A stretch of DNA of 64,000 nt from Chryseobacterium sp. GVT01B (GTDB lineage: Bacteria > Bacteroidota > Bacteroidia > Flavobacteriales > Weeksellaceae), in NCBI RefSeq assembly GCF_019970045.1, contig NZ_JAHXYI010000007.1, forward strand, positions 310,001 to 374,000. The letters run 5' to 3'. This document shows positions 17,138 to 25,377 of this stretch, in pieces (position 1 is the first letter of the stretch; each line of letters opens with the position of its first letter). The notes beneath the pieces were generated by a model. It did no database searches. It was not told where the DNA came from and saw only the letters and a program-made list of their open reading frames with translations. A program made the position numbers and the translations under genes.

Positions 17138-18412
17138 TCAGTGTTTAAATCTCTCGAAGGCTGCTCTCTCCAGCATTTCTCTGTCATCAGGATGGGCAAT
17201 GCTGATGAGTTCCTGTGCTCTCTGGCGGAGGTTTTTTCCATACAGATAAGCCGTTCCGTATTCAGTAACAACGTAATGAATATGTCCTCTTGTGGTTACC
17301 ACACCAGCTCCCTGTTTAAGAAAAGGAACGATTCTGGAAATTCCTTTTTTTGTTCTTGCGGTAATGGCTATGATAGGTTTTCCGTCGTCACTTAATGCGG
17401 CACCACGCATAAAGTCCATTTGCCCTCCAATTCCACTGTATTGCATTGTTCCGATAGAGTCTGCACATACCTGTCCTGTAAGATCTATTTCTATGGCAGA
17501 ATTGATGGCAACCATTTTTTTGTTTCTCATGATGTTGATCGGGAAGTTTACTTCACTCACATCTCTGAATGCAAATACGGTGTTGTCATCTACATAATCA
17601 TATAGTTTTCTGGTTCCGAAGCAGAAACTCGTAATGGTTTTATTATCGTTGTACCCTTTGTATTTGTTGTTGATGACATCATCCTGAATAAGATCTATAA
17701 CCCCGTCACTAAGCATTTCGGTATGAATTCCAAGGTCTTTGTGATTGGTAAGACATTTCAAAACCGCATCAGGAATTGTCCCAATACCCATTTGAAGAGT
17801 AGATCTGTCTTCAATAAGTTCAGCTACATTTTTTCCGACAAGCATTTCTTCAGGACCTACTTTTGAGCCGTAATCTACTGTTGGAAGTTCCTCTTCATGC
17901 CAAACCAGTTTATGAATTCTGCTGATGTGGATCATACCATCTCCGTGGGTTCTTGGCATTCTGGGATTAACTATAGCAACAATGATTTTTGCAGTATCTA
18001 CCGCTGCTCTTGCAATATCTACAGAAGTTCCCAGCGTACAGAAACCATGTCTGTCCGGAGGAGAGACCGTGACAATTGCGACATCCAGAGGCAGGATGTT
18101 TTTTCTGAATAATATAGGAATTTCACTTAGAAAGACAGGTACAAAGTCTCCTCTGTCAGAATTCACTGCATCACGCACAGGAGTGGAAACAAATAAAGAG
18201 TTGATGAAAAAACTGTCTTTGTATTCCGGTTTTGCAATTTCTACATTGCCTTGTTGGGTAATGGAAACCATTTCGACATTTTGCAATCGGTGGGACTGTC
18301 TTGCCAGCTCATCAATCAGGTAATTAGGAGTACATGCACTGCCGTGAAAAAATACTCTGTTTCCACTTTTTATCGTATATATTGCTTCTTCCGCACTGAT
18401 GTAATTATTCAT
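17138..18412 (-). CDS. Acetyl-CoA hydrolase/CoA-transferase family protein (4-hydroxybutyrate CoA-transferase-like)
   Basis: This 424-aa family-I CoA-transferase is of the Cat2/AbfT type. It has RVFFHGSACTPNYLIDEL near the N-terminus and the middle glycine-rich TLQMGIGTIPDAVL. The catalytic Glu lies in AINSAIEIDLTGQV, followed by SGIGGQMDFMRGA. It would exchange CoA between acyl-CoA and a carboxylate such as acetate. It lies between hppD/fahA and hmgA, so acetoacetate from tyrosine breakdown is one possible acceptor; this is inference. A TATCTTTG element at 18476-18483 precedes it. Confidence 0.88.
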   Translation of the reverse strand: MNNYISAEEAIYTIKSGNRVFFHGSACTPNYLIDELARQSHRLQNVEMVSITQQGNVEIAKPEYKDSFFINSLFVSTPVRDAVNSDRGDFVPVFLSEIPILFRKNILPLDVAIVTVSPPDRHGFCTLGTSVDIARAAVDTAKIIVAIVNPRMPRTHGDGMIHISRIHKLVWHEEELPTVDYGSKVGPEEMLVGKNVAELIEDRSTLQMGIGTIPDAVLKCLTNHKDLGIHTEMLSDGVIDLIQDDVINNKYKGYNDNKTITSFCFGTRKLYDYVDDNTVFAFRDVSEVNFPINIMRNKKMVAINSAIEIDLTGQVCADSIGTMQYSGIGGQMDFMRGAALSDDGKPIIAITARTKKGISRIVPFLKQGAGVVTTRGHIHYVVTEYGTAYLYGKNLRQRAQELISIAHPDDREMLERAAFERFKH

Positions 18413-18475
18413 ATTTTGTCTTTTTTAAAAGGGTGTTGAGAGCATTTTTTATTGCATAAAATACTTCTATTCTTT

Positions 18476-18483
18476 CAAAGATA
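18476..18483 (-). promoter_or_regulatory. Putative -7 element for the 424-aa CoA-transferase
   Basis: TATCTTTG on the minus strand matches TAnnTTTG, 63 bp upstream of the start codon. There is no good TTTG at -33. Confidence 0.45.
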
Positions 18484-18570
18484 ATCTTTATAATTTTATA
18501 TTCATATAAATATTTTAAGGATATTGTAGAGACTTTTGTCATGCAAATAAGCCAGATACCATTTAAAATA

Positions 18571-18604
18571 AAAAGAACCAAATGCATTGGCATTCAGTTC
18601 TTTT
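18571..18604 (-). terminator. Terminator of the 503-aa CoA-transferase gene
   Basis: AAAAGAAC...GTTCTTTT forms a stem, with an internal AATGC/GCATT pairing, just after the stop codon at 18626. On the minus strand it ends in a T-run. Confidence 0.6.
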
Positions 18605-18625
18605 ATTTCTGATGTTATAAAACTC

Positions 18626-20137
18626 TTAATTGGCAGTTTCAACAGCTGTTTTCTGCTTCATACTTCCTGTTTCTGCAAATCGTAAATGCCAGCTGAATGA
18701 TTCTTCGAGTAAATGAGGGGTGTGTCCTCCTCTTTCGCATGCTCTGTCAAAATAAGATTGTAATTCTTCCTTATAATCCGGGTGAACACAGTTGTCTATG
18801 ATTTTCTGTGCTCTTTCTCTCGGTGCCAATCCTCTTAGATCGGCTAATCCTACATCCGTTACCAGAATGTCTACATCATGTTCAGTATGATCCGTATGAG
18901 AAACCATGGGAAGAACATGGGAAATATTGTTGCCTTTTGAAGCTGCCTGAGTAACGAAAATACTTAAGTAAGCATTTCTTGCAAAATCTCCTGAACCTCC
19001 GATTCCGTTCATGATTTTTATTCCTCCAATATGGGTAGAGTTTACATTTCCATAGATATCAAATTCAATAGCTGTGTTGATGGCTATTACTCCCAATCTT
19101 CTGATCAATCCTGGAGTATTGGAAATATTCTGAGGTCTTAACACAAATTTGTCTTTATATTTTGAAAGATTTCCTAAGACTCTTTCATAGCATTCCTGAG
19201 AAACGGTAATGGATGATGCTGATGCGAAGCTTAGTTTACCCGAATCTATCAGGTCAAATGTACTGTCCTGAAGAACTTCGGAAAACATGGTCAGGTCATA
19301 AAAATTACTGTCTTTGAATCCGGTTAGAACTGCATTAGCTACTTTACCAATTCCTGCCTGAAGAGGGAGTAGTCTGTCTGTAAGACGTCCTAACAGAACC
19401 TCATTTTCAAAAAATGCAAGAAGATGTTTGGCGATGGCTGTTGTCTTTTCGTCCGGTTCTGCAATGTCTGCCGGGCTGTCTTTACGGTTGGTAAAAACTA
19501 TGGCTTCAATTTTTTCAGGATCTACAGGAATGCTTTTTCTCCCGATTTTGTTCCACGGAGCTACAATTGGGATAACATTTCTGTAAGGATAATCCTCCGC
19601 CTGGTAGATATCATGGATTCCGTAAACTTCTTCTGGAACTTCGGTATTGATTTCAATAATCACTTTTTTAGCCAAAGCCGCAAATGTCACTGAATTTCCC
19701 ACAGATGTAGTAGGAACAATACTTCCGTCTCTTTCAATATAAGCCGCTTCGATAATGGCTACATCAATGCTCTGAAGATTTTTAGTGTGGAGAAGTTCCG
19801 CACTCTCACTTAAATGCTGGTCGATAAAGAGGATTTCACCGTTGTTGATTTTGTTTCTTAAAATAGGATCTACCTGGAAGGGCATTCTTTTCTTTAAAAC
19901 ATTAGCTTCTGCCAGCTTCCCGTCGGTACCGTGCCCCAGTGAAGCTCCGGTCATTAAAGTGACTTTAAGGTCTTCTGTTTTTCCTCTTTCTGCAAGTGCC
20001 GGCAAGATAGCTTTGCTGTCACCTGCTTTTGTAAAGCCGCTGGACCCGATGGTCATACCGTCTTTAATGATTTTTACAGCATTTTCTGCCGTGGTTACTT
20101 TTTGGTGTAGACTTTCTAATCTGATTCTTTCTAACAT
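18626..20137 (-). CDS. Succinate/acetate CoA-transferase family protein
   Basis: This 503-aa family-I CoA-transferase has the length of succinyl-CoA:acetate CoA-transferase (AarC/Cat1). It shows IGSSGFTKAGDSKAILPALAERG, LMTGASLGHGTDG, and SVTFAALAKKVIIEINTEVP. The catalytic Glu is in AINTAIEFDIYGNVNSTHI, and MNGIGGSGDFARNAYLS follows. It probably links acetate or acetoacetate with succinyl-CoA in the TCA cycle. Its own promoter (TAAATTTG at 20221-20228) and terminator suggest a separate unit, although both neighbours on this strand are also catabolic. Confidence 0.9.
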   Translation of the reverse strand: MLERIRLESLHQKVTTAENAVKIIKDGMTIGSSGFTKAGDSKAILPALAERGKTEDLKVTLMTGASLGHGTDGKLAEANVLKKRMPFQVDPILRNKINNGEILFIDQHLSESAELLHTKNLQSIDVAIIEAAYIERDGSIVPTTSVGNSVTFAALAKKVIIEINTEVPEEVYGIHDIYQAEDYPYRNVIPIVAPWNKIGRKSIPVDPEKIEAIVFTNRKDSPADIAEPDEKTTAIAKHLLAFFENEVLLGRLTDRLLPLQAGIGKVANAVLTGFKDSNFYDLTMFSEVLQDSTFDLIDSGKLSFASASSITVSQECYERVLGNLSKYKDKFVLRPQNISNTPGLIRRLGVIAINTAIEFDIYGNVNSTHIGGIKIMNGIGGSGDFARNAYLSIFVTQAASKGNNISHVLPMVSHTDHTEHDVDILVTDVGLADLRGLAPRERAQKIIDNCVHPDYKEELQSYFDRACERGGHTPHLLEESFSWHLRFAETGSMKQKTAVETAN

Positions 20138-20220
20138 GTAATATTGATTTTGTTTTAAACCACCATTACTTAGGATGCGTCATGAAAAATAATGATGGCT
20201 AATATGTTAACCATACCTCA

Positions 20221-20228
20221 CAAATTTA
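20221..20228 (-). promoter_or_regulatory. -7 element of the 503-aa CoA-transferase promoter
   Basis: TAAATTTG on the minus strand is an exact TAnnTTTG match, 83 bp upstream of the start and immediately downstream of the hmgA-side terminator. Confidence 0.6.
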
Positions 20229-20230
20229 CG

Positions 20231-20268
20231 AAAAAAGACGCTTTAAATAAAGGATTTAAAGCGTCTTT
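20231..20268 (-). terminator. Rho-independent terminator downstream of hmgA
   Basis: The stem AAAGACGCTTTAAAT/ATTTAAAGCGTCTTT has a T-run on the minus strand. It ends the leftward hmgA transcript after it has crossed the palindromic repeat at 20321-20494. Confidence 0.75.
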
Positions 20269-20320
20269 TGTATGTATTCAGTAATACTTTTTTAATATTA
20301 AATAAATCTATTTGAATTTT

Positions 20321-20494
20321 TAACCACAAAAGTCACAAAAGCTAGGGTAAACATTTTGGTTTAATAGAAAAGCCAGTATTAGTGCTGCCTAAAATTCACA
20401 TTAGAGGAAAATCTTCGATTTTCAAAACTTTTGTGTTCTTTATAATTAATAAAGATTCATCTATAAACCTTTAGTGTTTAGATCTTTTGTGGTT
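20321..20494. repeat. Palindromic intergenic element with CCACAAAAG / CTTTTGTGG ends (copy 1)
   Basis: It begins TTTAACCACAAAAGTCACAA and ends with the reverse-complementary TCTTTTGTGGTT. Inside are GAAAATCTTCGATTTTC, a perfect hairpin, and AAAACTTTTGTG. It fills most of the 394-bp gap between hmgA and the CoA-transferase. A second full copy is at 32787-32978, and half copies are at 12515 and 35341. Confidence 0.7.
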
Positions 20495-20531
20495 GATATT
20501 AAAGTTTAAAATTGTTTTAATTCTTAGTAGA

Positions 20532-21683
20532 CTATTCCAACCATGAAGTTTTATAAGAAGGATCTTCTACTTTTAAAGCTTCTTCGGTAATTTTCAAAGG
20601 ACGGAAAGGGTCAACCATAACAGCATATTCTTCCGTGAATTTTTTACCGATACTTCTTTCCATAGCACCTGGATGAGGTCCGTGTACAATTCCTCCCGGG
20701 TGCAGCGTGAAATCCATCAGGTCAATATGATTACGGCTCATGAAATCACCTTCTGTATAGAATAATACCTCATCAGAATCAATATTGGAGTGATTGTAAG
20801 GTGCCGGAATAGCCTGTGGATGGTAATCGTACATTCTTGCACAGAATGAGCATACTACGAAATTGTGACCTTCAAAATTCTGATGAACCGGTGGCGGTTG
20901 GTGAATTCTTCCGGTAATAGGCTCGAAGTTTTTAATATTGAATTTATAAGGATAGAAATATCCGTCCCAGCCTACTACATCAAACGGATGCGTTGCATAG
21001 ATGAAGTCAGTGATCTGGTTTTCTTTTTTAACTTTAATCAGGAATTCTCCTTTTTCGTCAACAGGTTCTTTGAAAACAGGAGCAATCATATCTCTTTCGC
21101 AGAACGGAGAGTGTTCCAAAAGCTGCCCGAATTCATTTCTGTATCTTTTCGGAGTATAAATAGGAGAGTGACTTTCTAATACGAAAAACACAGTATCATC
21201 AGACTTCAGTTCTACCTGATAAATTGTTCCTCTCGGAATAATAAGATAATCTCCGGTTACAAATTCAAGATCTCCTACAAATGTTTTTAAAATTCCGGTT
21301 CCGTTATGAACATACAAAAGTTCATCACATTCCGCATTTTTGTAGAAGTAATCCATGGATTTTCTTGGCTTGGCCAATCCCATTTTCAGATCGTTGTTCA
21401 TCAAAAGGATTTTTCGGCTGTCCATGAAATCGTCTTCAGGAGTTACATTCATTCCCTTAAACATTCTTGGAGCAACGTTTTTTTCCACAGCTATTTTTGG
21501 AGTGACATCTTTCGGCTCACCGATAGATTTGATCTGCGTAGGGCGGTGGATATGATATAACAGAGAAGAAATACCATGGAAGCCTTCTGTACCGAATAGC
21601 TGTTCATAGTAAAATTTATCTTCCGGAGACTTAAAGATCGTATGTCTTTTTGGTGGGATATTTCCCGCTAGATGATATCTCAT
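20532..21683 (-). CDS. hmgA: Homogentisate 1,2-dioxygenase
   Basis: This 383-aa Fe(II) ring-cleaving enzyme opens homogentisate to maleylacetoacetate. It is of the shorter bacterial type (the human enzyme is 445 aa). It shows GNIPPKRHTIF at the N-terminus, YVHNGTGILKTFVGDLEFVTGDYLIIPRGTIYQ (cupin core) and FCARMYDYHPQAIPAPYNHSN. The iron-binding HPGGIVHGPHPGAMERSIG is near the C-terminus. It lies 4.5 kb from hppD with two CoA-transferases between. It has its own promoter (TAAATTTG at 21706-21713). Confidence 0.95.
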   Translation of the reverse strand: MRYHLAGNIPPKRHTIFKSPEDKFYYEQLFGTEGFHGISSLLYHIHRPTQIKSIGEPKDVTPKIAVEKNVAPRMFKGMNVTPEDDFMDSRKILLMNNDLKMGLAKPRKSMDYFYKNAECDELLYVHNGTGILKTFVGDLEFVTGDYLIIPRGTIYQVELKSDDTVFFVLESHSPIYTPKRYRNEFGQLLEHSPFCERDMIAPVFKEPVDEKGEFLIKVKKENQITDFIYATHPFDVVGWDGYFYPYKFNIKNFEPITGRIHQPPPVHQNFEGHNFVVCSFCARMYDYHPQAIPAPYNHSNIDSDEVLFYTEGDFMSRNHIDLMDFTLHPGGIVHGPHPGAMERSIGKKFTEEYAVMVDPFRPLKITEEALKVEDPSYKTSWLE

Positions 21684-21705
21684 TTTACTTTCGTATGTAG
21701 TTTCT

Positions 21706-21713
21706 CAAATTTA
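21706..21713 (-). promoter_or_regulatory. -7 element of the hmgA promoter
   Basis: TAAATTTG on the minus strand is an exact consensus match, 22 bp upstream of the hmgA start codon. It predicts a short leader. Confidence 0.6.
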
Positions 21714-21774
21714 ATCATTTTTCATGAATTGGCTTAATCTATATTTTTTCAGCAAAGTTTTGTATTTGAAAAAT

Positions 21775-21798
21775 AATTGTTAGATTTGTCTAACAATT
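21775..21798. promoter_or_regulatory. Perfect inverted repeat overlapping the TonB receptor promoter, probable operator
   Basis: AATTGTTAGA-TTTG-TCTAACAATT has 10-bp perfect arms and a 4-bp spacer. It contains a TAGATTTG -7 element at 21781-21788, so a bound repressor would block the promoter. The TTAGA/TCTAA half-sites resemble those of DtxR/MntR-type metal regulators; that assignment is inference. The receptor start codon is 8 bp downstream. Confidence 0.65.
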
Positions 21799-21806
21799 TT
21801 AATTTC

Positions 21807-23876
21807 ATGAAGCGAATACTATTTTCTATCACTTTTTTATCAACCTATTGTTTTGGGCAGGAGACAGACAGTTTAAGTTTACAGCAGTCTAAAACTTTGG
21901 ATTCTGCAAAAATTATGAAGAGGGAATTTAAGACAAGTAACATCGAAGATGTGGTGGTTACCGGAACCATAAAACCGATGAGCAGATCCAAAAGTCCTGT
22001 AGCAGTAGAGATCTACAGTCAGAAATTTTTTCAGAAAAATCCAACTCCGAGTATTTTTGAAGCTATTGCTATGGTGAACGGAGTAAAACCTCAGCTGAAT
22101 TGTTCCGTGTGTAATACAGGAGATATCCACATCAATGGATTGGAAGGTCCTTACACCATGATTCTGATTGACGGAATGCCGATTGTAAGTTCACTTTCCA
22201 CCGTATATGGATTAAGTGGAATCCCGAATAGTCTGGTGGATAGAATAGAGGTAGTAAAAGGTCCTGCATCATCCATTTACGGTTCTGAAGCGATGGGAGG
22301 GGTAATTAATATTATTACAAAGAATGCTTTGACTGCTCCTAAGCTAAGTGTAGATATGATGACGAGTACCTGGAGTGAGAATAATCTTGATCTCTCCACT
22401 AAGTTTAACATAGGAAAGAATGCCGCTTCATTATTAAGCTTGAATTATTTCAGCTTTCAGGAAAGAATAGATCAGAATAAAGATAATTTTACAGATGCCA
22501 CTTTACAGAGCAGAATTTCTGTTTTTAACAAATGGAATTTTAAAAGAAAGGAAAACAGACAGGCGAGTTTTGCAATGAGATATCTGTATGAAGACCGTTT
22601 TGGAGGAGAAATGCAGTGGAACAAATCTTACCGTGGCAGTGATCAGGTATACGGAGAAAGTATTTATACCAACAGGGCAGAGGTTTTTGGATTGTATGAA
22701 TGGCCAATGAAGGAGCATATTGTAACTCAATTTTCTTACAATTACCATGACCAGAATTCGTTTTATGGATCCAATCCTTTCAATGCTACTCAAAAAGTAG
22801 CTTTTGTACAGACGTATTGGGACAGAAGCTTCGGGAAACATGATATCACAGCCGGACTTACTTTCAAAAGAACTTTTTACGATGACAACACTCCAGGAAC
22901 ATTGGCTGCGGACGGCATCAACAATGCTCCGATGAAATCACCGATTTGGGGAGCTTTTGTCCAGGATCAGTGGGAGATTAATGATAAAAATACTTTATTG
23001 CTTGGATACAGATATGATTATGATAAAGTACATCACTCAGTACATTCACCGAGGTTAGCATGGAAATTTTCACCCAATCCGTATCATACGCTGCGTTTCA
23101 ATTTTGGAACAGGTTTCAGAGTAGTTAATTTATTTACGGAAGATCACGCTGCATTAACAGGTTCAAGAGAAGTTGTGGTAAAATCAGATCTTAAGCCGGA
23201 AAGATCGGTGAATGGAAACCTGAATTATATCTGGAAAATTCCTGTTGGTAACCGAATGGTCAATCTTGATGCTTCTGCATTCTATACCTATTTCAGTAAT
23301 AAAATTGTGGGAGATTTTGATTCCGATCCTGATAAAATTATTTATGATAATCTTCACGGATATGGAATTTCAAGAGGAGCTTCCCTGAATGTTGACTTTG
23401 CATTTCAGTTTCCGCTGAGTGTTAATCTAGGGGTAACTTATCTTGATGTATACCAGAAATTTGATAATGAAAATCAAAAAACACAGCAGCTGCATGCTCC
23501 GAAATGGAGTGGAACATACAATCTGACTTATAAATTTCCACACAATCTGACGGTAGATTTTACAGGACAGTTTTATGGACCGATGCGACTTCCTGTTTTA
23601 GTGAATGACTACCGCCCGGAATATTCACCATTCTATTCTTTGGCTAATATTCAGGTGTCCAAGAGTTTCAAATCAGGGTTTGAGGTGTACTGCGGAATTA
23701 AGAACTTATTCAACTTTACCCCTAAAGATCCTTTGATGAGACCGTTTGATCCATTTGATAAACATGTTGATGATCCTGTCAACAATCCTAATCATTATAC
23801 TTTTGATACGGCATATGGCTACGCTCCAATGCAGCGCATCAGAGGTTTTCTGGGAGTAAAATATACTTTGAAATGA
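21807..23876 (+). CDS. TonB-dependent receptor with CxxC in the plug domain (probable metal receptor)
   Basis: This ~689-aa outer-membrane receptor uses the Met at 21807, because that gives a signal peptide (MKRILFSITFLSTYCFGQ) and because the earlier Met at 21777 lies inside the operator. The plug (about residues 45-160) has IEDVVVTGTIKPMSRSKSP as TonB-box region, NCSVCNTGDIHINGLEG with a Cys pair, and RIEVVKGPASSIYGSEAMGGVINIITK. The barrel follows, with NLFNFTPKDPL near the end. The Cys pair recalls receptors I associate with copper or other metal uptake in Bacteroidota. Its last four bases overlap the start of a thioredoxin-like gene. Confidence 0.9.
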   Translation: MKRILFSITFLSTYCFGQETDSLSLQQSKTLDSAKIMKREFKTSNIEDVVVTGTIKPMSRSKSPVAVEIYSQKFFQKNPTPSIFEAIAMVNGVKPQLNCSVCNTGDIHINGLEGPYTMILIDGMPIVSSLSTVYGLSGIPNSLVDRIEVVKGPASSIYGSEAMGGVINIITKNALTAPKLSVDMMTSTWSENNLDLSTKFNIGKNAASLLSLNYFSFQERIDQNKDNFTDATLQSRISVFNKWNFKRKENRQASFAMRYLYEDRFGGEMQWNKSYRGSDQVYGESIYTNRAEVFGLYEWPMKEHIVTQFSYNYHDQNSFYGSNPFNATQKVAFVQTYWDRSFGKHDITAGLTFKRTFYDDNTPGTLAADGINNAPMKSPIWGAFVQDQWEINDKNTLLLGYRYDYDKVHHSVHSPRLAWKFSPNPYHTLRFNFGTGFRVVNLFTEDHAALTGSREVVVKSDLKPERSVNGNLNYIWKIPVGNRMVNLDASAFYTYFSNKIVGDFDSDPDKIIYDNLHGYGISRGASLNVDFAFQFPLSVNLGVTYLDVYQKFDNENQKTQQLHAPKWSGTYNLTYKFPHNLTVDFTGQFYGPMRLPVLVNDYRPEYSPFYSLANIQVSKSFKSGFEVYCGIKNLFNFTPKDPLMRPFDPFDKHVDDPVNNPNHYTFDTAYGYAPMQRIRGFLGVKYTLK

Positions 23877-24334
23877 AAAAAATAACTTTATTTTTAATGT
23901 TAGTGCCCTGTTTTTATCTGTCTCAGATGAAGACAGGCACTTTTTCTGAATGGGAGGTTCTGCAAAAAAAAGAATCCAGACCTGTGGTGATCCATCTTTA
24001 TACAGATTGGTGTGCGGTCTGTAAAATTGAATCTTACCGTTTAAGTAAAGATAAAGAACTGGTAGGAATGATGAATGAACAATTTTATTTCATCAATTTT
24101 GAAGCGGAAAAAACGAAGGAGACCATTCGTTTTCAGAATCAGGAATTTGAATATCTGCAGAATGGAAATTCGGGAATTCATGAATTGGCACTGGCTTTGT
24201 CAAAAAATAAAAATCAGCCTGTTTATCCTTTATGGGTATTCTTGGATAAGCATCAGAATCTGGTGTATTATCAGGAAGGACAGCTGACGCCTGAAAAAAT
24301 GAAGGAGAAACTGAAGGAGATTTCTGCTTTGTAA
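23873..24334 (+). CDS. Exported thioredoxin-like protein coupled to the TonB receptor
   Basis: This 153-aa protein has a signal peptide (MKKITLFLMLVPCFYLSQ) and one thioredoxin-fold domain with the active-site WCAVCK at about residues 44-49. Later motifs are FINFEAEKTKETIRF and PVYPLWVFLDKHQNLVYYQ (cis-Pro region). The start overlaps the receptor stop (ATGA), so translation is coupled. A periplasmic redox protein tied to a receptor with a plug CxxC suggests it reduces those cysteines or handles the imported metal; this is inference. The final codons are copied in a tandem duplication downstream. Confidence 0.88.
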   Translation: MKKITLFLMLVPCFYLSQMKTGTFSEWEVLQKKESRPVVIHLYTDWCAVCKIESYRLSKDKELVGMMNEQFYFINFEAEKTKETIRFQNQEFEYLQNGNSGIHELALALSKNKNQPVYPLWVFLDKHQNLVYYQEGQLTPEKMKEKLKEISAL

Positions 24335-24348
24335 AGTGTTTGTTTTTT

Positions 24349-24532
24349 GTTGGAAAAACGAAAGGGCGCAAGTTTTTTCTTTGTTGATATTTTTTAGTCG
24401 CAAGGATTTTATCTGCGATAAAATTGTATAATTCTAATACTATACATTAATCCTTGCTGAAAATCTTTGATTTTCTTGCGCCTTAAAACAGAATCATATT
24501 TATTTTTCTTTGCGCCTTTGCGTTTACCCAAC
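24349..24532. repeat. Nested palindromic GCGCAAAG repeat, copy 1
   Basis: It starts GTTGGAAAAACGAAAGGGCG and ends TTTGCGCCTTTGCGTTTACC followed by CAAC, nearly reverse-complementary. Inside is a second inverted pair, CGCAAGGATTTTATC and GATTTTCTTGCG. It lies 14 bp after the thioredoxin stop codon. Copy 2 follows ~247 bp later and copy 3 is at 26848. The 563-bp gap 24335-24897 holds only these repeats. Confidence 0.8.
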
Positions 24533-24595
24533 TTTAAAGGTCTTCTTTTTATTTCCCGCAGATTGCACAGATTTCTGCTTTGTAAATTGGGGGGT

Positions 24596-24777
24596 GTTGG
24601 AAAACGCAAGGGCGCAAAGTATTTTCTTTTATTATGCTGTAAGGCGCAAGGATTTTATCTGCGATAAAATTGTATAATTCTAATACTATATACATTAATC
24701 TTTGCTTAAAATCTTTGATTTCTTGCGCCTTAAAACAGTATCATATTTATTTTCTTTGCGCCTTTGCGTTTTCCAAC
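24596..24777. repeat. Nested palindromic GCGCAAAG repeat, copy 2 (tandem duplicate)
   Basis: It starts GTTGGAAAACGCAAGGGCGC and ends with the mirror GCGCCTTTGCGTTTTCCAAC. About 70 bp in the middle are nearly identical to copy 1 (GCAAGGATTTTATCTGCGAT and onward). The 18 bp AGATTTCTGCTTTGTAAA before it (24569-24586) also occur at 24318-24335 over the thioredoxin stop codon, so the duplication included the gene end. Confidence 0.8.
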
Positions 24778-24897
24778 TTTAAAAGGACTTCTTTTTATTT
24801 TTCGCAAATTATACAGAATACACAGGTTTTTTTTGTTGAGCTTTTTAAAATCTGTGAGAACTATCCAATCCTTAAATTTTTTAAATAATTAAATCTT

Positions 24898-25374
24898 TTA
24901 ATTTTCCCCTTCCGCATCAATCAAAACAGCAAGCTGAATACAAGGCTCGTCAGACCGATTGCTCCATGCATGATTTGTCCCTCTTTGAATAACGATATCT
25001 CCCGGTTTCAGAAGCGTTTCACCTACTTCCATGATGAGGTAGAGCTCACCAGAAAGGATAATGATATAATCCAGTGTTGAAGTCTGATGCATCATCGGAT
25101 GAGGTTCATTCTTTTTCCATTCAACTCCTAAATCTTTATCAGGCGGAACCACTACATACCGGAAATAAGTACCATTTTTGGGAGTTTGCGGAAATCCGGT
25201 GTTAGGAATTCTGGTTTCAAATTCCAGGCTTGCTGGCATTGTCTGCGTATTCCATACATCAGAAATAATCAGTCCCGGAAAATGTTCCACTGCATTTTCT
25301 ACCGATTGATCTTCTACAATGATCGATTTTCCGTTTTTAATTCCTGTTACAATTCGTCTTGGTATTTTGTTCAT
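24898..25374 (-). CDS. Cupin-domain protein
   Basis: This 158-aa cytosolic protein has a single cupin barrel. Motif 1 spans HPMMHQTSTLDYIIILSGEL (about residues 92-111), and motif 2 is KPGDIVIQRGTNHAWSN (about 122-138). Metal ligands would be His/Glu residues in these blocks. Its start is 3 bp after the stop of the quinone-oxidoreductase-like gene, so the two form an operon controlled by the divergent HxlR regulator. It might process an electrophilic or aromatic substrate; the reaction is unknown. Confidence 0.87.
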   Translation of the reverse strand: MNKIPRRIVTGIKNGKSIIVEDQSVENAVEHFPGLIISDVWNTQTMPASLEFETRIPNTGFPQTPKNGTYFRYVVVPPDKDLGVEWKKNEPHPMMHQTSTLDYIIILSGELYLIMEVGETLLKPGDIVIQRGTNHAWSNRSDEPCIQLAVLIDAEGEN

Positions 25375-25377
25375 AGC

